From NCBI RefSeq assembly GCF_014647675.1, contig NZ_BMPQ01000010.1, positions 62,953-98,982 on the forward strand: DNA of 36,030 nucleotides, written 5' to 3'. The notes beneath the pieces were generated by a model that was not told the origin of the DNA, made no database searches, and saw nothing but the letters and a program-made list of their open reading frames with translations. A program made the translations under genes and the position numbers. The stretch comes from Streptomyces flaveus (GTDB lineage: Bacteria > Actinomycetota > Actinomycetes > Streptomycetales > Streptomycetaceae). Shown piece after piece: positions 1 to 8,553 of this stretch (positions within the stretch are counted from its first letter, which is position 1; every line of letters begins with the position of its first letter).

Positions 1-2
1 GG

Positions 3-1238
3 CCCGTCGCACCGCCGCGGCCGCGGGCCGGCCGGATCACCGTGCTGCTGCTCGCGGCCGCCTGCGGTCTGTGCGTGGCCAACCTCTACTACCTCCAGCC
101 GATCCTGCCCGAGCTCGCGGCGTCGCTGCACCGCACCCCCGGCTCACTCACCTCGTCCGTCTCCGCCACTCAGGTCGGCTACGCGCTGGGTCTGTTCGCG
201 CTGGTGCCGCTGGGCGACGCCGTCGACCGCAGGCGGCTCCTCACCGCCCTGGTGACCACGGCGGCCGCCGTGCTCGCGGTGATCCCGTGGGCCGGTAGCG
301 GCCACGGCGCCCTCCTCGTCCCGCTGTTCTTCCTGCTCGGCCTGGTGAGCGTCGCCGCCATGGTGATCGTGCCGCAGGCCGCCGGGATGGCACCGCCGGA
401 GCGGCGCGGGCAGGTGGTGGGCACCGTGATGACCGGGGTCATCCTCGGCGCGCTGCTGTGCCGGACATTCGCCGGAGTAGTGGCGGAACTCGTCGACTGG
501 CGGGCCGTGTTCTGGGGCGCGGCGGTCATGATGCTCGCCGTGTGCGTGACGCTGCGCCGCATTCTGCCCGCGCAGCCCGCCCGGGCCACCCTCACCGTCC
601 GCGGCTACGCCCGGCTCATCGGCTCGCTGTTCTCCCTCGTCCGCAGCCGGCCGGTGATCGTGGAGCGCTGCCTGTACGGCGCCCTGGGCTTCGCCGCGTT
701 CACCGTGCTGTGGACTGCTGTACCGCTGCGCCTGATCCAGGGGCCCTATCACTACGGTTCCGCGGCGATCGGCGCGATGGGGCTGCTCGGCGCGGGCGGT
801 GCGCTCGGCGCCAATCTGGCGGGCAGGTTCGCCGACCGGGGGCGCCAGCGGGCCGTCAGCGCCGCGGCGTTCGCGCTCATCGCGATCTCGTTCGCCGTGG
901 TGTCGGCCCTGTCGTCCTCGCTGCTCGTGTTCGGCGCGGCGATCGTCCTGATCGACTTCGCGGTCCAGGCCGCGCACATCTCGAACCAGACGACGGTCTT
1001 CGGCCAGGTCGGTGACGAGATGCGCAGCCGGGTCACCACGGTCTACATGACCTGCTATTTCCTCGGCGGCGCGGCGGGCTCCGCGCTGACGGGCCCGTTC
1101 TGGGCGCGCGGCGGCTGGCGTGACACCGCCCTTCTGGGGGGCGCCGCCGGTGCCTGCGCGCTGCTCCTGCTCCTCGGCTACGCGGCCGTACGCCGCGCCG
1201 TGACCTCACGAAAGGCGGCTGCGCTCACCGATGCCTGA
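3..1238 (+). CDS. MFS efflux transporter, 5' end outside window
   Basis: A major facilitator superfamily transporter, probably a proton-driven drug or metabolite exporter in the cytoplasmic membrane. About 12 hydrophobic segments are visible. The loop after TM2 carries the MFS motif A core (GDAVDRRRLL), and Gly-rich helices recur (GALGANLAGRFADRG between TM6 and TM8). The frame is open to the window edge. A GTG lies at 42, but it falls inside what looks like the start of TM1, so the true start is probably upstream and the entry is partial. Its stop overlaps the start of the FAD oxidase by 8 bases, so the two are probably co-transcribed and translationally coupled. That arrangement suggests export of a compound linked to the oxidase, which is inference. 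The substrate cannot be read from the sequence. Confidence 0.9.
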   Translation, partial: PVAPPRPRAGRITVLLLAAACGLCVANLYYLQPILPELAASLHRTPGSLTSSVSATQVGYALGLFALVPLGDAVDRRRLLTALVTTAAAVLAVIPWAGSGHGALLVPLFFLLGLVSVAAMVIVPQAAGMAPPERRGQVVGTVMTGVILGALLCRTFAGVVAELVDWRAVFWGAAVMMLAVCVTLRRILPAQPARATLTVRGYARLIGSLFSLVRSRPVIVERCLYGALGFAAFTVLWTAVPLRLIQGPYHYGSAAIGAMGLLGAGGALGANLAGRFADRGRQRAVSAAAFALIAISFAVVSALSSSLLVFGAAIVLIDFAVQAAHISNQTTVFGQVGDEMRSRVTTVYMTCYFLGGAAGSALTGPFWARGGWRDTALLGGAAGACALLLLLGYAAVRRAVTSRKAAALTDA

Positions 1239-2817
1239 GATATCCGTGCCCGACGTACCTGTTCCCGACGTACCTGTTCCCGGCATACCTGTTCCCGGCA
1301 TACCTGTGGCACCGCGGATTCCCGCGCAGAACGTACCCGCCGCGATCACCCGCGACGACCCCCGCTATCGCTCCCTCACCAAGCGGTCGCGCAACACGCG
1401 CTTCACGGGCAGCCCGGACCGCGTCCATGTGCCACGCACCGCGGAGGACGTGCGCCGGGCGGTCACCGCCGCCGTCCGCGGCGGATCCCGGCTGGCGGTC
1501 CGCGGCGGAGGCCACGGCCTGGAGGGCTTGGTGGACGACCCGGCCGTGCGCACGCTCATCGACCTGTCCGAGCTGAACGACGTCACATACAACGCCGGAC
1601 GGCGGGCCTTCGGCATGGGGGCGGGCGCGCTGCTCGGTTCTGTCTACCGTTCCCTGTACCTGAACTGGGGCGTTGCCGTGCCCGGCGGCACCTGTCCCTC
1701 GGTCGGGCTGGGCGGCTACGTCCAAGGCGGCGGCTTCGGCGCGCTGTGCCGGCGGCACGGGCTGATCGTCGACCATCTGGAAGCGGTGGAGGTCGTCGTC
1801 GCCGACGGCCCGGGCGAGGCGCGCACCGTGGTGGCATCAAGGGACCCTGCCGACCCCCATCACGATCTGTGGTGGGCGCACACCGGTGCGGGCGGTGGCA
1901 ATTTCGGTGTCGTCACGCGCTATTGGTTCCGCTCTCCGGAGGCGGAGACGGACGCCCCGCAGGATCTGCTGCCCCGGCCCCCGGAGACGGCCCTCTTCGC
2001 TTCCGCCGAGTGGCCCTGGGAGTCACTGAACGAGCGGGACTTCGCACGGCTCGTCCTCAACCACGGCGAGTGGCACAGCGAGGAGGACGGCACGGACCCG
2101 GCGTACGAGAGCCTGTACAGCGCGCTGTACCTCAACCAGCGCGTGGTCGGCCGGATCACCCTCGGCGCGCAGCTCGACGGCTCGACTCCCGATGCCGGCA
2201 GGCGACTTGATGAGTACATCGCGGCGGTGGGCAACGGCGTGCGGGCCCCGTGCCGGGTCACCCGCACCGAGATGCCGTGGCTTCAGGCCACTCAGCGGGA
2301 CGTGGAGAACAGGGGAGAACTGACGCGCTCCAAGAGCAAGGGCGCCTATCTGCGCCGACCGTATTCAGTCGCGGAGACCGATCTGCTCTTCCGGTATCTT
2401 GCCGATCGCGGATATGGCGGGCATACGACAGTGGTGCTGTTCTCCTATGGCAGGAAGGTCAACGCCGTGGACTCCGCGGCGACCGTCGTCGCCCAACGGG
2501 ATTCGGTGCTCAAGAGCTATCTCGGAACGTACTGGACCGATCCCGCCGAAGACGAGCGGCACATTCGCAGACTCAGGGAGTTCTACCGGGAGTTGTACGC
2601 GGGGACAGGTGGAGTGCCCGTCTCCGACGCACGCACCGACGGGTCGTACATCAACTATCCGGACATGGATCTGGCTGATCCGCGCTGGAACACCTCAGGA
2701 GTTCCCTGGCATGCGCTGTACTTCAAGGGGAATTACCCCCGGCTCCAGCGGGTCAAGGCCGTCTGGGACCCGCAGGACGTCTTCCGGCACGCTCTGTCGG
2801 TACGAGCGTCCGACTGA
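1231..2817 (+). CDS. FAD-linked oxidase, berberine bridge enzyme-like
   Basis: A 528-residue flavoprotein of the PCMH-type FAD-binding / BBE family, which oxidises alcohols, sugars or secondary metabolites with O2. The FAD domain spans about residues 65-240. GGGHG places the covalent histidine near residue 95, and GGTCPSVGLGG places a cysteine near 155 where bicovalent members (BBE, glucooligosaccharide oxidase) carry the 6-S-cysteinyl link. The C-terminal BBE motif is seen as YINYPDMDL plus a YFKGNYPRLQRVKAVWDP segment near the end. No signal peptide is visible. The first 40 residues are an unusual Pro/Val repeat not belonging to the fold. The ATG at 1231 overlaps the transporter stop. The 3' end overlaps the convergent regulator gene by 123 bases. 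Substrate unknown. Confidence 0.9.
   Translation: MPEISVPDVPVPDVPVPGIPVPGIPVAPRIPAQNVPAAITRDDPRYRSLTKRSRNTRFTGSPDRVHVPRTAEDVRRAVTAAVRGGSRLAVRGGGHGLEGLVDDPAVRTLIDLSELNDVTYNAGRRAFGMGAGALLGSVYRSLYLNWGVAVPGGTCPSVGLGGYVQGGGFGALCRRHGLIVDHLEAVEVVVADGPGEARTVVASRDPADPHHDLWWAHTGAGGGNFGVVTRYWFRSPEAETDAPQDLLPRPPETALFASAEWPWESLNERDFARLVLNHGEWHSEEDGTDPAYESLYSALYLNQRVVGRITLGAQLDGSTPDAGRRLDEYIAAVGNGVRAPCRVTRTEMPWLQATQRDVENRGELTRSKSKGAYLRRPYSVAETDLLFRYLADRGYGGHTTVVLFSYGRKVNAVDSAATVVAQRDSVLKSYLGTYWTDPAEDERHIRRLREFYRELYAGTGGVPVSDARTDGSYINYPDMDLADPRWNTSGVPWHALYFKGNYPRLQRVKAVWDPQDVFRHALSVRASD
1246..1305 (+). repeat. four-copy 15-bp tandem repeat in FAD oxidase N-terminus
   Basis: Four consecutive 15-base units (consensus GTTCCCGRCRTACCT) start at 1246, 1261, 1276 and 1291. 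Units 3 and 4 are identical; units 1 and 2 differ at one base. They encode pentapeptides of the type VPDVP / VPGIP. In-frame copy-number change would lengthen or shorten the N-terminal tail without breaking the enzyme. Confidence 0.9.
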
Positions 2818-3681
2818 GCCCCCGGCCGAGTGCAGCCGCACCCTGATCCGCTCCTCGACAAGATCGCGGAAGCGCGCGAGCAGGTGGCTGTCCAGGACTG
2901 GCTGGTAGACGACCAGGGCCGCGTCCGCGCCCGAGAGCCGCAGCTTCACATAACCGAGTTCGATCCGTCCGAGTGCCGGATGATCGAAGCAGCGTACGGA
3001 AGGGACGGGCGGGGCGAGATCGAGCCGCTCCCACAGTTCCCGGAATTCCGGGTACTCGCCCTGCAGGTCGTCGATCATCTTCGCGTATTCGGGACGGGCG
3101 AGTTGATCGGCGGCCTGGGCGCGGAACAGCGCGGCCGTCTCCAGCGCGTCCTGCTCCCAGTTCGGGTGCATTTCCCGGGCCCGCTCGTCGAACATCATCA
3201 CGAGGGTGTTGCGGCGGCTCTGTTCCAGGGATTCGAAATACGGGAACAACGCACAGAATCCATGGTTCCACGCCAGCACATCGAAGCGGTGGTTGACGAT
3301 GAAGGCGGGCAACGGGTCCTGGAACTCGAGGAACGTCAGATATTGCGCGGGAATGTTTTCCCTGGAGCGGGGCGGCTGCACCGCAGGCGGTAATTCACCG
3401 GCTAGCCGGAACAGATGCCCGGTCTCTGTCGAATCGAGCTGCAAGGCTCGTGCGAGACCATTCAGGACCTGGCTCGACACCCTGATTTTGCGGGCTTGTT
3501 CGAGCCATGTGTACCACGTCACACTAACCCCGGCGAGCTGGGCGAGTTCTTCTCTGCGCAGGCCCGGGGTGCGGCGGCGCCCATATGAATTCTTGATTCC
3601 AACGGCCCCCGGCGTAAGCCGTTCGCGCCGGTTCCGAAGGAAGGAGGCGAGTTCTTTTCGCTGCCGTTCTGTGGTTACCAT
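2695..3681 (-). CDS. MmyB-type helix-turn-helix regulator
   Basis: A 328-residue DNA-binding regulator of the XRE/MmyB family, common in Streptomyces and often next to oxidoreductases or exporters it controls. The N-terminal HTH is at about residues 10-85, with the family signature RRRTPGLRREELAQLAGVS and a recognition segment WYTWLEQARKIRVS. The MmyB-like ligand-binding domain follows from about 105 to 285. The ATG at 3681 has a GGGAG ribosome site 6 bases upstream. The last 40 or so residues, after the usual family end, have no obvious counterpart and are encoded in the region overlapping the FAD oxidase 3' end. That suggests loss of the original stop and read-through into the convergent gene. 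Regulation of the adjacent transporter/oxidase pair is a context-based guess. Confidence 0.88.
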   Translation of the reverse strand: MVTTERQRKELASFLRNRRERLTPGAVGIKNSYGRRRTPGLRREELAQLAGVSVTWYTWLEQARKIRVSSQVLNGLARALQLDSTETGHLFRLAGELPPAVQPPRSRENIPAQYLTFLEFQDPLPAFIVNHRFDVLAWNHGFCALFPYFESLEQSRRNTLVMMFDERAREMHPNWEQDALETAALFRAQAADQLARPEYAKMIDDLQGEYPEFRELWERLDLAPPVPSVRCFDHPALGRIELGYVKLRLSGADAALVVYQPVLDSHLLARFRDLVEERIRVRLHSAGGSVGRSYRQSVPEDVLRVPDGLDPLEPGVIPLEVQRMPGNS

Positions 3682-3793
3682 GCTGCACTCCCGCTAGCAT
3701 CATGATCCCGCTGGAGTTCGGCGGATTTCTCCAATGTACAGCCCGTACCCGCACTTGTGTGCAGAGGTCAGTGATCGCGGCGTCCGTCAGGGA

Positions 3794-3815
3794 TCCACCT
3801 TTGGTGGAATTTTTT
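3794..3815 (+). terminator. small hairpin followed by T run
   Basis: A perfect 6-bp stem (TCCACC / GGTGGA) with a TTT loop is followed by AATTTTTT, the shape of an intrinsic terminator. No plus-strand gene obviously ends here, so it could serve a lost upstream gene or be an operator-like dyad. It lies about 110 bases upstream of the regulator start at 3681. Confidence 0.3.
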
Positions 3816-4192
3816 CGAAGTTTTTGCCCAGCTCATCGGTGGTAACTCCGCTTTAACGTTCGGGACGCCCGAGGTATCTCGCCGGCCGCAATGGATGTCC
3901 GGTACGTGGGGCGAGATTTTACGCGCACAGGAGTGTTACTCGCGGGTGTCCTGAGCGGGTGCGGCCGGCTTCGGTGCGGAGCTCGCGGACGGTGAGGGCA
4001 CCCCGCTCGCCGGTGAGCCCGTGCTTCCGCCCGCCTTTTTGCTGTGCGACGGAGTCGGGGACGCATTGGGGACGCAAGGAGGGGTGGCCAGCCGCCGGAG
4101 GCCGGTACGCGGCGGTCGTCTGTCGTCGGTGCCGGGCCGGAAACGGTCCGTGCAGGGGGCTCTGTCCAGGCCCTCGCTCCGCCACCTCTGGC
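3816..4192. other. intergenic stretch, possible low-complexity gene tail
   Basis: No gene with family features is visible. On the minus strand, a frame ending at a stop at 3936 reads as a Ser/Pro/Ala-rich tail (HSKKAGGSTGSPASGVPS and similar). This resembles the low-complexity C-terminus of a lost secreted or membrane protein, but nothing upstream of it is recognisable. The segment then merges into the antitoxin remnant. Confidence 0.25.
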
Positions 4193-4306
4193 AGGCGGCT
4201 CGAGGCTGCCGAGAAACTGGCCTCGCGCGGTGCGCGTGGCGAGTTCGAGCAGGCCGCGGCGGCGCATGACGCAGGCAAGCGTGCCCGACGCGAGGCCTTC
4301 GAGTGA
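4193..4306 (+). pseudogene. C-terminal remnant of VapB-like antitoxin
   Basis: The last 37 codons before the PIN toxin encode a charged helical tail (EKLASRGARGEF then AHDAGKRARREAFE) of the kind seen at the end of VapB-family antitoxins. Its stop overlaps the toxin start in a GTGA at 4303-4306, the normal coupling of an antitoxin-toxin pair. Upstream of about 4193 no N-terminal ribbon-helix-helix or start site can be read in this frame, so the antitoxin appears truncated or decayed. The antitoxin assignment rests on position and recalled similarity of the tail, so it is tentative. Confidence 0.45.
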
Positions 4307-4710
4307 TCACATACCTGCTCGACACCTCCGCCCTGTGGCACCTGTTCCGCACTCCCGGAGCATTGCCGCCCTGGGAGGGGCACATCGCAGTCGGGGTGTT
4401 CCACCTCTGCGAGCCGACACGCGCCGAATTTCTCTACTCGGCAACCAGCCCGTCCCACCGGGACGAGCTCGCGGAGGAGTTGGACGCACTCTGCCTGCTC
4501 TCTCCCGTTCCGAAGAACGCCTGGCGCTGGGTCGACACCGCCCAGTACAAACTGACCCGGCAGGGCCGGTATCGCGCGGCAGGAGCGATCGACCTGTTGG
4601 TGTGTGCGACCGCGGTCCACCACGGGCACACCGTCCTCCACGTGGACAACGACTTCGCGACGGTGGCCGGAGTACTCAAGGAACTTCAGCAGCGAGACGT
4701 ACGAGCCTGA
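4303..4710 (+). CDS. PIN-domain ribonuclease, VapC-like toxin
   Basis: A 135-residue PIN-domain protein, the size of VapC toxins, which are Mg2+-dependent RNases acting on tRNA or rRNA. The acidic site is complete: LLDTSALW at residues 5-12 (first Asp), Glu in PTRAEFLYS near 43, Asp in AIDLLVCATA near 95, and the terminal VDNDFATVA near 113-121. The GTG start at 4303 overlaps the upstream stop as GTGA. With the antitoxin apparently broken, this is an orphan toxin that is either inactive, very weakly translated, or neutralised by an antitoxin elsewhere. Confidence 0.85.
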   Translation: MITYLLDTSALWHLFRTPGALPPWEGHIAVGVFHLCEPTRAEFLYSATSPSHRDELAEELDALCLLSPVPKNAWRWVDTAQYKLTRQGRYRAAGAIDLLVCATAVHHGHTVLHVDNDFATVAGVLKELQQRDVRA

Positions 4711-5260
4711 TCTCTGGGGCCGGTCCACGTTGCATCGCGGCAGTGCATTCATGCCCAGCGGTGGCATTGGTGGCGTTTTCGCGTGGCGTAGGGGTGACGG
4801 CGCTGACCCCCGTCGGTTTCCTGGGACGAAGGACGCCGCAGGAGCAGGACGCACCACGCTCGGCCTGGGCGCCGCCCTCTTCGGAGCAGCCGCGAATCGG
4901 GAAAGCAGGGGTGGTTTTCAACGTAAGGGGCGGGCGCCGACGCCGCTTGTGTGTCATTCGAGCCTGACGGACTGGAGCCTTCCGTCACGCGAGCCACTTG
5001 CACTCCGCCATGACACGGCGAACGCCGCGAGTTCCTCGCTGAGACGCGGTCCCGAGGCGCGCGAGTCGGCAGGGCAATCCGCTGTCGACGGGTTCGGGGC
5101 CCTTTCCCGAGCCGGCGAGATGGTCCCGAATGCTTCCGTCCGGCAGTCCTTGGAGCCTGTGGATCACGGCAGGCTTTGGGTGGCGAACCGGGGCGCTGTC
5201 CAGGCCGTCTCCTCTCAACTCGCATCAGTTTCTCCTTTCTGAGGACAAAGCATGGACGGT
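4711..5260. other. intergenic region with no recognisable gene
   Basis: About 550 bases between the PIN toxin and the promoter zone of the large secreted protein. Open frames on both strands are Arg/Pro/Ser-rich without family motifs, ribosome sites or plausible starts. No tRNA fold or terminator was seen. I cannot assign a function. Confidence 0.4.
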
Positions 5261-5299
5261 TTCGTATGTCCTTCGTACGCTGGGCGTCGCTTTCGTACG
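5261..5299 (+). promoter_or_regulatory. iterated TTCGTAYG motifs upstream of secreted protein gene
   Basis: Three copies of TTCGTAYG begin at 5261, 5272 and 5292 (the last two TTCGTACG, containing the palindrome CGTACG). The spacings of 11 and 20 bases are close to one and two helical turns, so bound proteins would sit on the same face. They lie 115-155 bases before the GTG at 5415. A regulator site is inferred only from repetition and position. Confidence 0.35.
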
Positions 5300-5414
5300 G
5301 AAGACCGCATGCATCACCGCGGAACGCCGCTACCACCTGTACGTGCACGAACTCCACTCCGCGGACGCCGGCCACCCCCGGCGCGTCGCCTCACAGCGCC
5401 CAGCAGGAGGAAGA

Positions 5415-8400
5415 GTGACGCCACACAAGTCTCCGAGGCCCCGTCGCCACCGCCGTAGAGCACGAAGAACCGCCGGGTTACTTCTCACAGCCCTTTTCGC
5501 CGGCGGCCTCGTGGCCCCCGTCGCCGGCGCGGAGGAGGAGCCATTCGCGGATCTGCCGCCCCAGGAACCCGGCGTCACCCTCCGCGTCTTCGACATCCAG
5601 TCCCCGCTGAGTGAACTCTGCGACCTCAAGCCCGCTCAGACGCCCAACGTCGACAAACTGATCCCCACCGTCGACTGGTCCTCCACCGAGGGCTTCGGTT
5701 TCACCGACAACTTCGTGTCGCAGATCATCGGCAACGTCAATGTTCCCGCTGACGGTACGTACGCCTTCCGCCTGATCAGCGACGACGGCTCCCGACTCTT
5801 CATCGGCGACAAGAAGGTCATCGACCACGACGGACTGCACGGCGCCGAGCCCAAGGACGGCGAGATCACCCTGACTCCCGGTCACCATGCCCTGCACATC
5901 GACCACTTCGACCGCGGTGGCGGACAGCAGGTCACCCTCCAGTGGAAGCCGCCGGGCGCCGACGACTTCACCCTCGTCCCCAACTCCGTTCTCAGTACCG
6001 ACGCCGACGTCGTCCGAGTCACCGCCCCCGGCCGCAAGGAGTGCGAGGGCACCTATGACACCCCCGGCGACGGCCTCCCGCTGACCTCGGTCAACCCCGG
6101 CTACACCCTCACCGATCTGCGCCCCGAGGGCTTCGAGCCGCAGGTCTCCGCGATGGACTGGATGCCGGGCGGCCGGCTCGCCGTGACCACGTGGGGCGGC
6201 AGCAGCGAGACGAAGGGCGAGGTGTACGTCCTCGACAACGTCACGGGTGACACCGGTCCTGAGAAGGTCACGTACAAGAAGATCGCCGACGGCTTGAGGG
6301 AGCCGATGGGGATCAAGTACGTCGACGGAAAGCTGTACGTCTCGGAGAAGCACCAGCTGACCGAGCTGTCCGACACCAAGGGCGACAACACCGCGGGCGA
6401 GATCCGCAAGGTCGCCGAGTGGCCGTACGGAGGGAACTTCCACGAGTTCGCCTTCGGACTGCTCTACGAGGACGGGCACTTCTATCTGAACCTGTCCGTC
6501 GCCATCAACAACGGCGGCGCGACGACCGATCCGCAGCCCGCCCCCGACCGCGGCACCACCATCAAGGTGAACAGGAAGACCGGAAAGGTCAGTTACCTGG
6601 CCGGTGGCCTCCGCACACCGAACGGGATCGGACGCGGGCCGGAGGGCGAACTCTTCGTCACCGACAACCAGGGCGGCTGGCTGCCCTCCTCCAAGCTGCT
6701 GCACATCAAACCCGGCCGGTTCTTCAACCACCACACCAACCCGGACGGCCCGTTCGACGACCGTACGGTCACCAAGCCGGTGCTCTGGCTGCCGCAGAAC
6801 GAGATAGCCAACTCACCCAGCACGCCCATGCTCTTGAAGAAGGGGCCCTTCGCCGGGCAGATGCTCTTCGGAGATGTCACCTATGGCGGAATCCAACGCG
6901 CCGACCTGGAGAAGGTGGACGGTGAGTACCAGGGCGCGGTGTTCCGGCACACACAGGGCCTGGAGGCCGGCGTCACCCGCATCAGCACCGGACCGGACGG
7001 CGCGATCTACGCGGGCGGTCTGGGCGCCGACGGAAACTGGGGCCAGGAAGGCAAACTCCGCTTCGGCCTGCAGAAACTCACGCCGAACGGCAAGAGTGTC
7101 TTCGACATCAAGACCATGCGCGCCACCCGCGACGGCTTCGAACTCACCTACACCGAGCCGCTGTCGGAGGAGACCGCCGCGAAGCTGACGAGCGGCGCCT
7201 ACTCGGTGGAGCAGTGGCGCTATGTCCCCACCCCGGCGTACGGGGGCCCCAAGGTCGACGAGGAGGTCCTCCCCGTCGCGGCGGCCCGGATATCCGGTGA
7301 CCGTCGCAAGGTCCGGCTCACCATCCCCGGCCTGAAGACCGACCGGGTGGTGCATGTGCGCTCGCCGCGCCCGTTCGCTTCGGCCGACGGTGAGCAACTC
7401 TGGTCCACCGAGGCCTGGTACACCCTGAACGCACGCCCCGGTCCCGAGCAGCCCGTCACCTCCTACGACGCCGAATCGGCACGCCTGTCCGGCGGAGCGG
7501 ACATCGACATCGAGCACGCCGGCTACACCGGCGGCGGCTTCGTCGACGGCTTCGGCGCCCAGGGCGCCACCGTCACCTTCGAGGTCGACGCACCCGCGAG
7601 GGGCAGCTACGACGTGGGCCTGCGCTACGCCAACGGCCCGCACCCCTTCACCGGCACGAAGACGCTCGGTGTCAGCGTCAACGGCGGACAGGCGCGGCAG
7701 ACCAGCCTCCCCTCCACCGGCGCCTGGAACCGCTGGTCCACCCGCACCGAGCGGCTTGACCTCCGCAAGGGCCGCAACACCATCACGTACACCTACCGGC
7801 CCGAGGACACCGGCCATGTCAACCTCGACATGATCGACGTGCGCAGACCCGGCAGCCGTATCGACCTGTTCTCCGGCGGCAGCCTCGCCACCGCCTGGCA
7901 GCACACCGACGGCCGAAGCGCCGAATGGCCGCACACAGCCGAGGACTCCATCGAGGTGTGCTGCGGCGACATCCGCACCAAACAGTCCTTCGGCGACTTC
8001 AGACTGCACGCCGAATTCCGGGTGCCGAAGCTGCCGGACGACGTCACCGGGCAGGACCGCGGCAACAGCGGCATCTATCTCCAGGACCGGTACGAGATCC
8101 AGATCCTGGACTCCTTCGGAGTGGAGAAACTCGCCCCGAACGAGGCCGCGGCCATCTATGAGAAGAAGGCCGCCGACCTGAACGCCGCCACCGCACCCGA
8201 AACCTGGCAGACGTACGACATCGTCTTCCGCGCGGCCCGTTTCGACGCCGCAGGCCAGAAGACCGACGACGCCAGGATCACCGTGGTGTGGAACGGCAGA
8301 AAGGTCCACGACAACGTCGCGGTGGACGGCCCGACCGGCGGCGGCGATGCGGAATCGGCCGCGGCGGGCGCGATCCGGCTCCAGGACCACGGGAACAAGG

Positions 8401-8459
8401 TCCGCTTCAGGAACCTTTGGATCGAACCGGCCGACGGGCCGAAACAGGCCCCGAATTGA
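5415..8459 (+). CDS. secreted PA14 / beta-propeller / CBM / DUF1080 protein
   Basis: A 1014-residue exported multidomain protein for extracellular carbohydrate. The GTG at 5415 follows AGGAGG by 4 bases. The Arg-rich N-region, hydrophobic core and VAGA cleavage site form a signal peptide of about 39 residues. Next come a PA14-type domain (about 50-195; DGSRLFIGDKKVIDHDG), a six-bladed propeller resembling glucose/sorbosone dehydrogenases (about 230-560; LRTPNGIGRGPEGELFVTDNQ), a CBM6/35-like beta-sandwich (about 685-810) and a C-terminal DUF1080 domain (3-keto-disaccharide hydrolase / GH16-like, about 815-1014; NSGIYLQDRYEIQILDSFG). The combination suggests binding and processing of a modified sugar or glycan. 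The frame is open upstream of 5415 but reads unlike protein there. No partner genes flank it. Substrate unknown. Confidence 0.88.
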   Translation: MTPHKSPRPRRHRRRARRTAGLLLTALFAGGLVAPVAGAEEEPFADLPPQEPGVTLRVFDIQSPLSELCDLKPAQTPNVDKLIPTVDWSSTEGFGFTDNFVSQIIGNVNVPADGTYAFRLISDDGSRLFIGDKKVIDHDGLHGAEPKDGEITLTPGHHALHIDHFDRGGGQQVTLQWKPPGADDFTLVPNSVLSTDADVVRVTAPGRKECEGTYDTPGDGLPLTSVNPGYTLTDLRPEGFEPQVSAMDWMPGGRLAVTTWGGSSETKGEVYVLDNVTGDTGPEKVTYKKIADGLREPMGIKYVDGKLYVSEKHQLTELSDTKGDNTAGEIRKVAEWPYGGNFHEFAFGLLYEDGHFYLNLSVAINNGGATTDPQPAPDRGTTIKVNRKTGKVSYLAGGLRTPNGIGRGPEGELFVTDNQGGWLPSSKLLHIKPGRFFNHHTNPDGPFDDRTVTKPVLWLPQNEIANSPSTPMLLKKGPFAGQMLFGDVTYGGIQRADLEKVDGEYQGAVFRHTQGLEAGVTRISTGPDGAIYAGGLGADGNWGQEGKLRFGLQKLTPNGKSVFDIKTMRATRDGFELTYTEPLSEETAAKLTSGAYSVEQWRYVPTPAYGGPKVDEEVLPVAAARISGDRRKVRLTIPGLKTDRVVHVRSPRPFASADGEQLWSTEAWYTLNARPGPEQPVTSYDAESARLSGGADIDIEHAGYTGGGFVDGFGAQGATVTFEVDAPARGSYDVGLRYANGPHPFTGTKTLGVSVNGGQARQTSLPSTGAWNRWSTRTERLDLRKGRNTITYTYRPEDTGHVNLDMIDVRRPGSRIDLFSGGSLATAWQHTDGRSAEWPHTAEDSIEVCCGDIRTKQSFGDFRLHAEFRVPKLPDDVTGQDRGNSGIYLQDRYEIQILDSFGVEKLAPNEAAAIYEKKAADLNAATAPETWQTYDIVFRAARFDAAGQKTDDARITVVWNGRKVHDNVAVDGPTGGGDAESAAAGAIRLQDHGNKVRFRNLWIEPADGPKQAPN

Positions 8460-8517
8460 CCAACGGCGTCCCGCTACCAGTGACGGCCCCTTCGCACGGG
8501 CTCGACAGCCCTTCCGG

Positions 8518-8553
8518 CGGCCGACTCCTCCGAGGCGGTGGAGGAGTCGGCCG
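8518..8553 (+). terminator. strong bidirectional hairpin terminator
   Basis: A perfect 14-bp stem (CGGCCGACTCCTCC / GGAGGAGTCGGCCG) with an 8-base loop lies 59 bases after the stop of the secreted protein. There is no U-tract, as is common for Streptomyces terminators. It could also stop minus-strand reading from the toxin-antitoxin operon, which ends at 8670. Confidence 0.75.

Noticed and set aside
1..3681. A biosynthetic gene cluster built on the exporter, BBE oxidase and regulator.
   Set aside because: No core enzyme (PKS, NRPS, terpene synthase, RiPP precursor) is present in the window, so the claim cannot be supported.
5130..5414. 95-codon N-terminal extension of the PA14/DUF1080 protein.
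   Set aside because: It would bury the signal peptide; GTG 5415 has AGGAGG immediately upstream and starts a perfect export signal.
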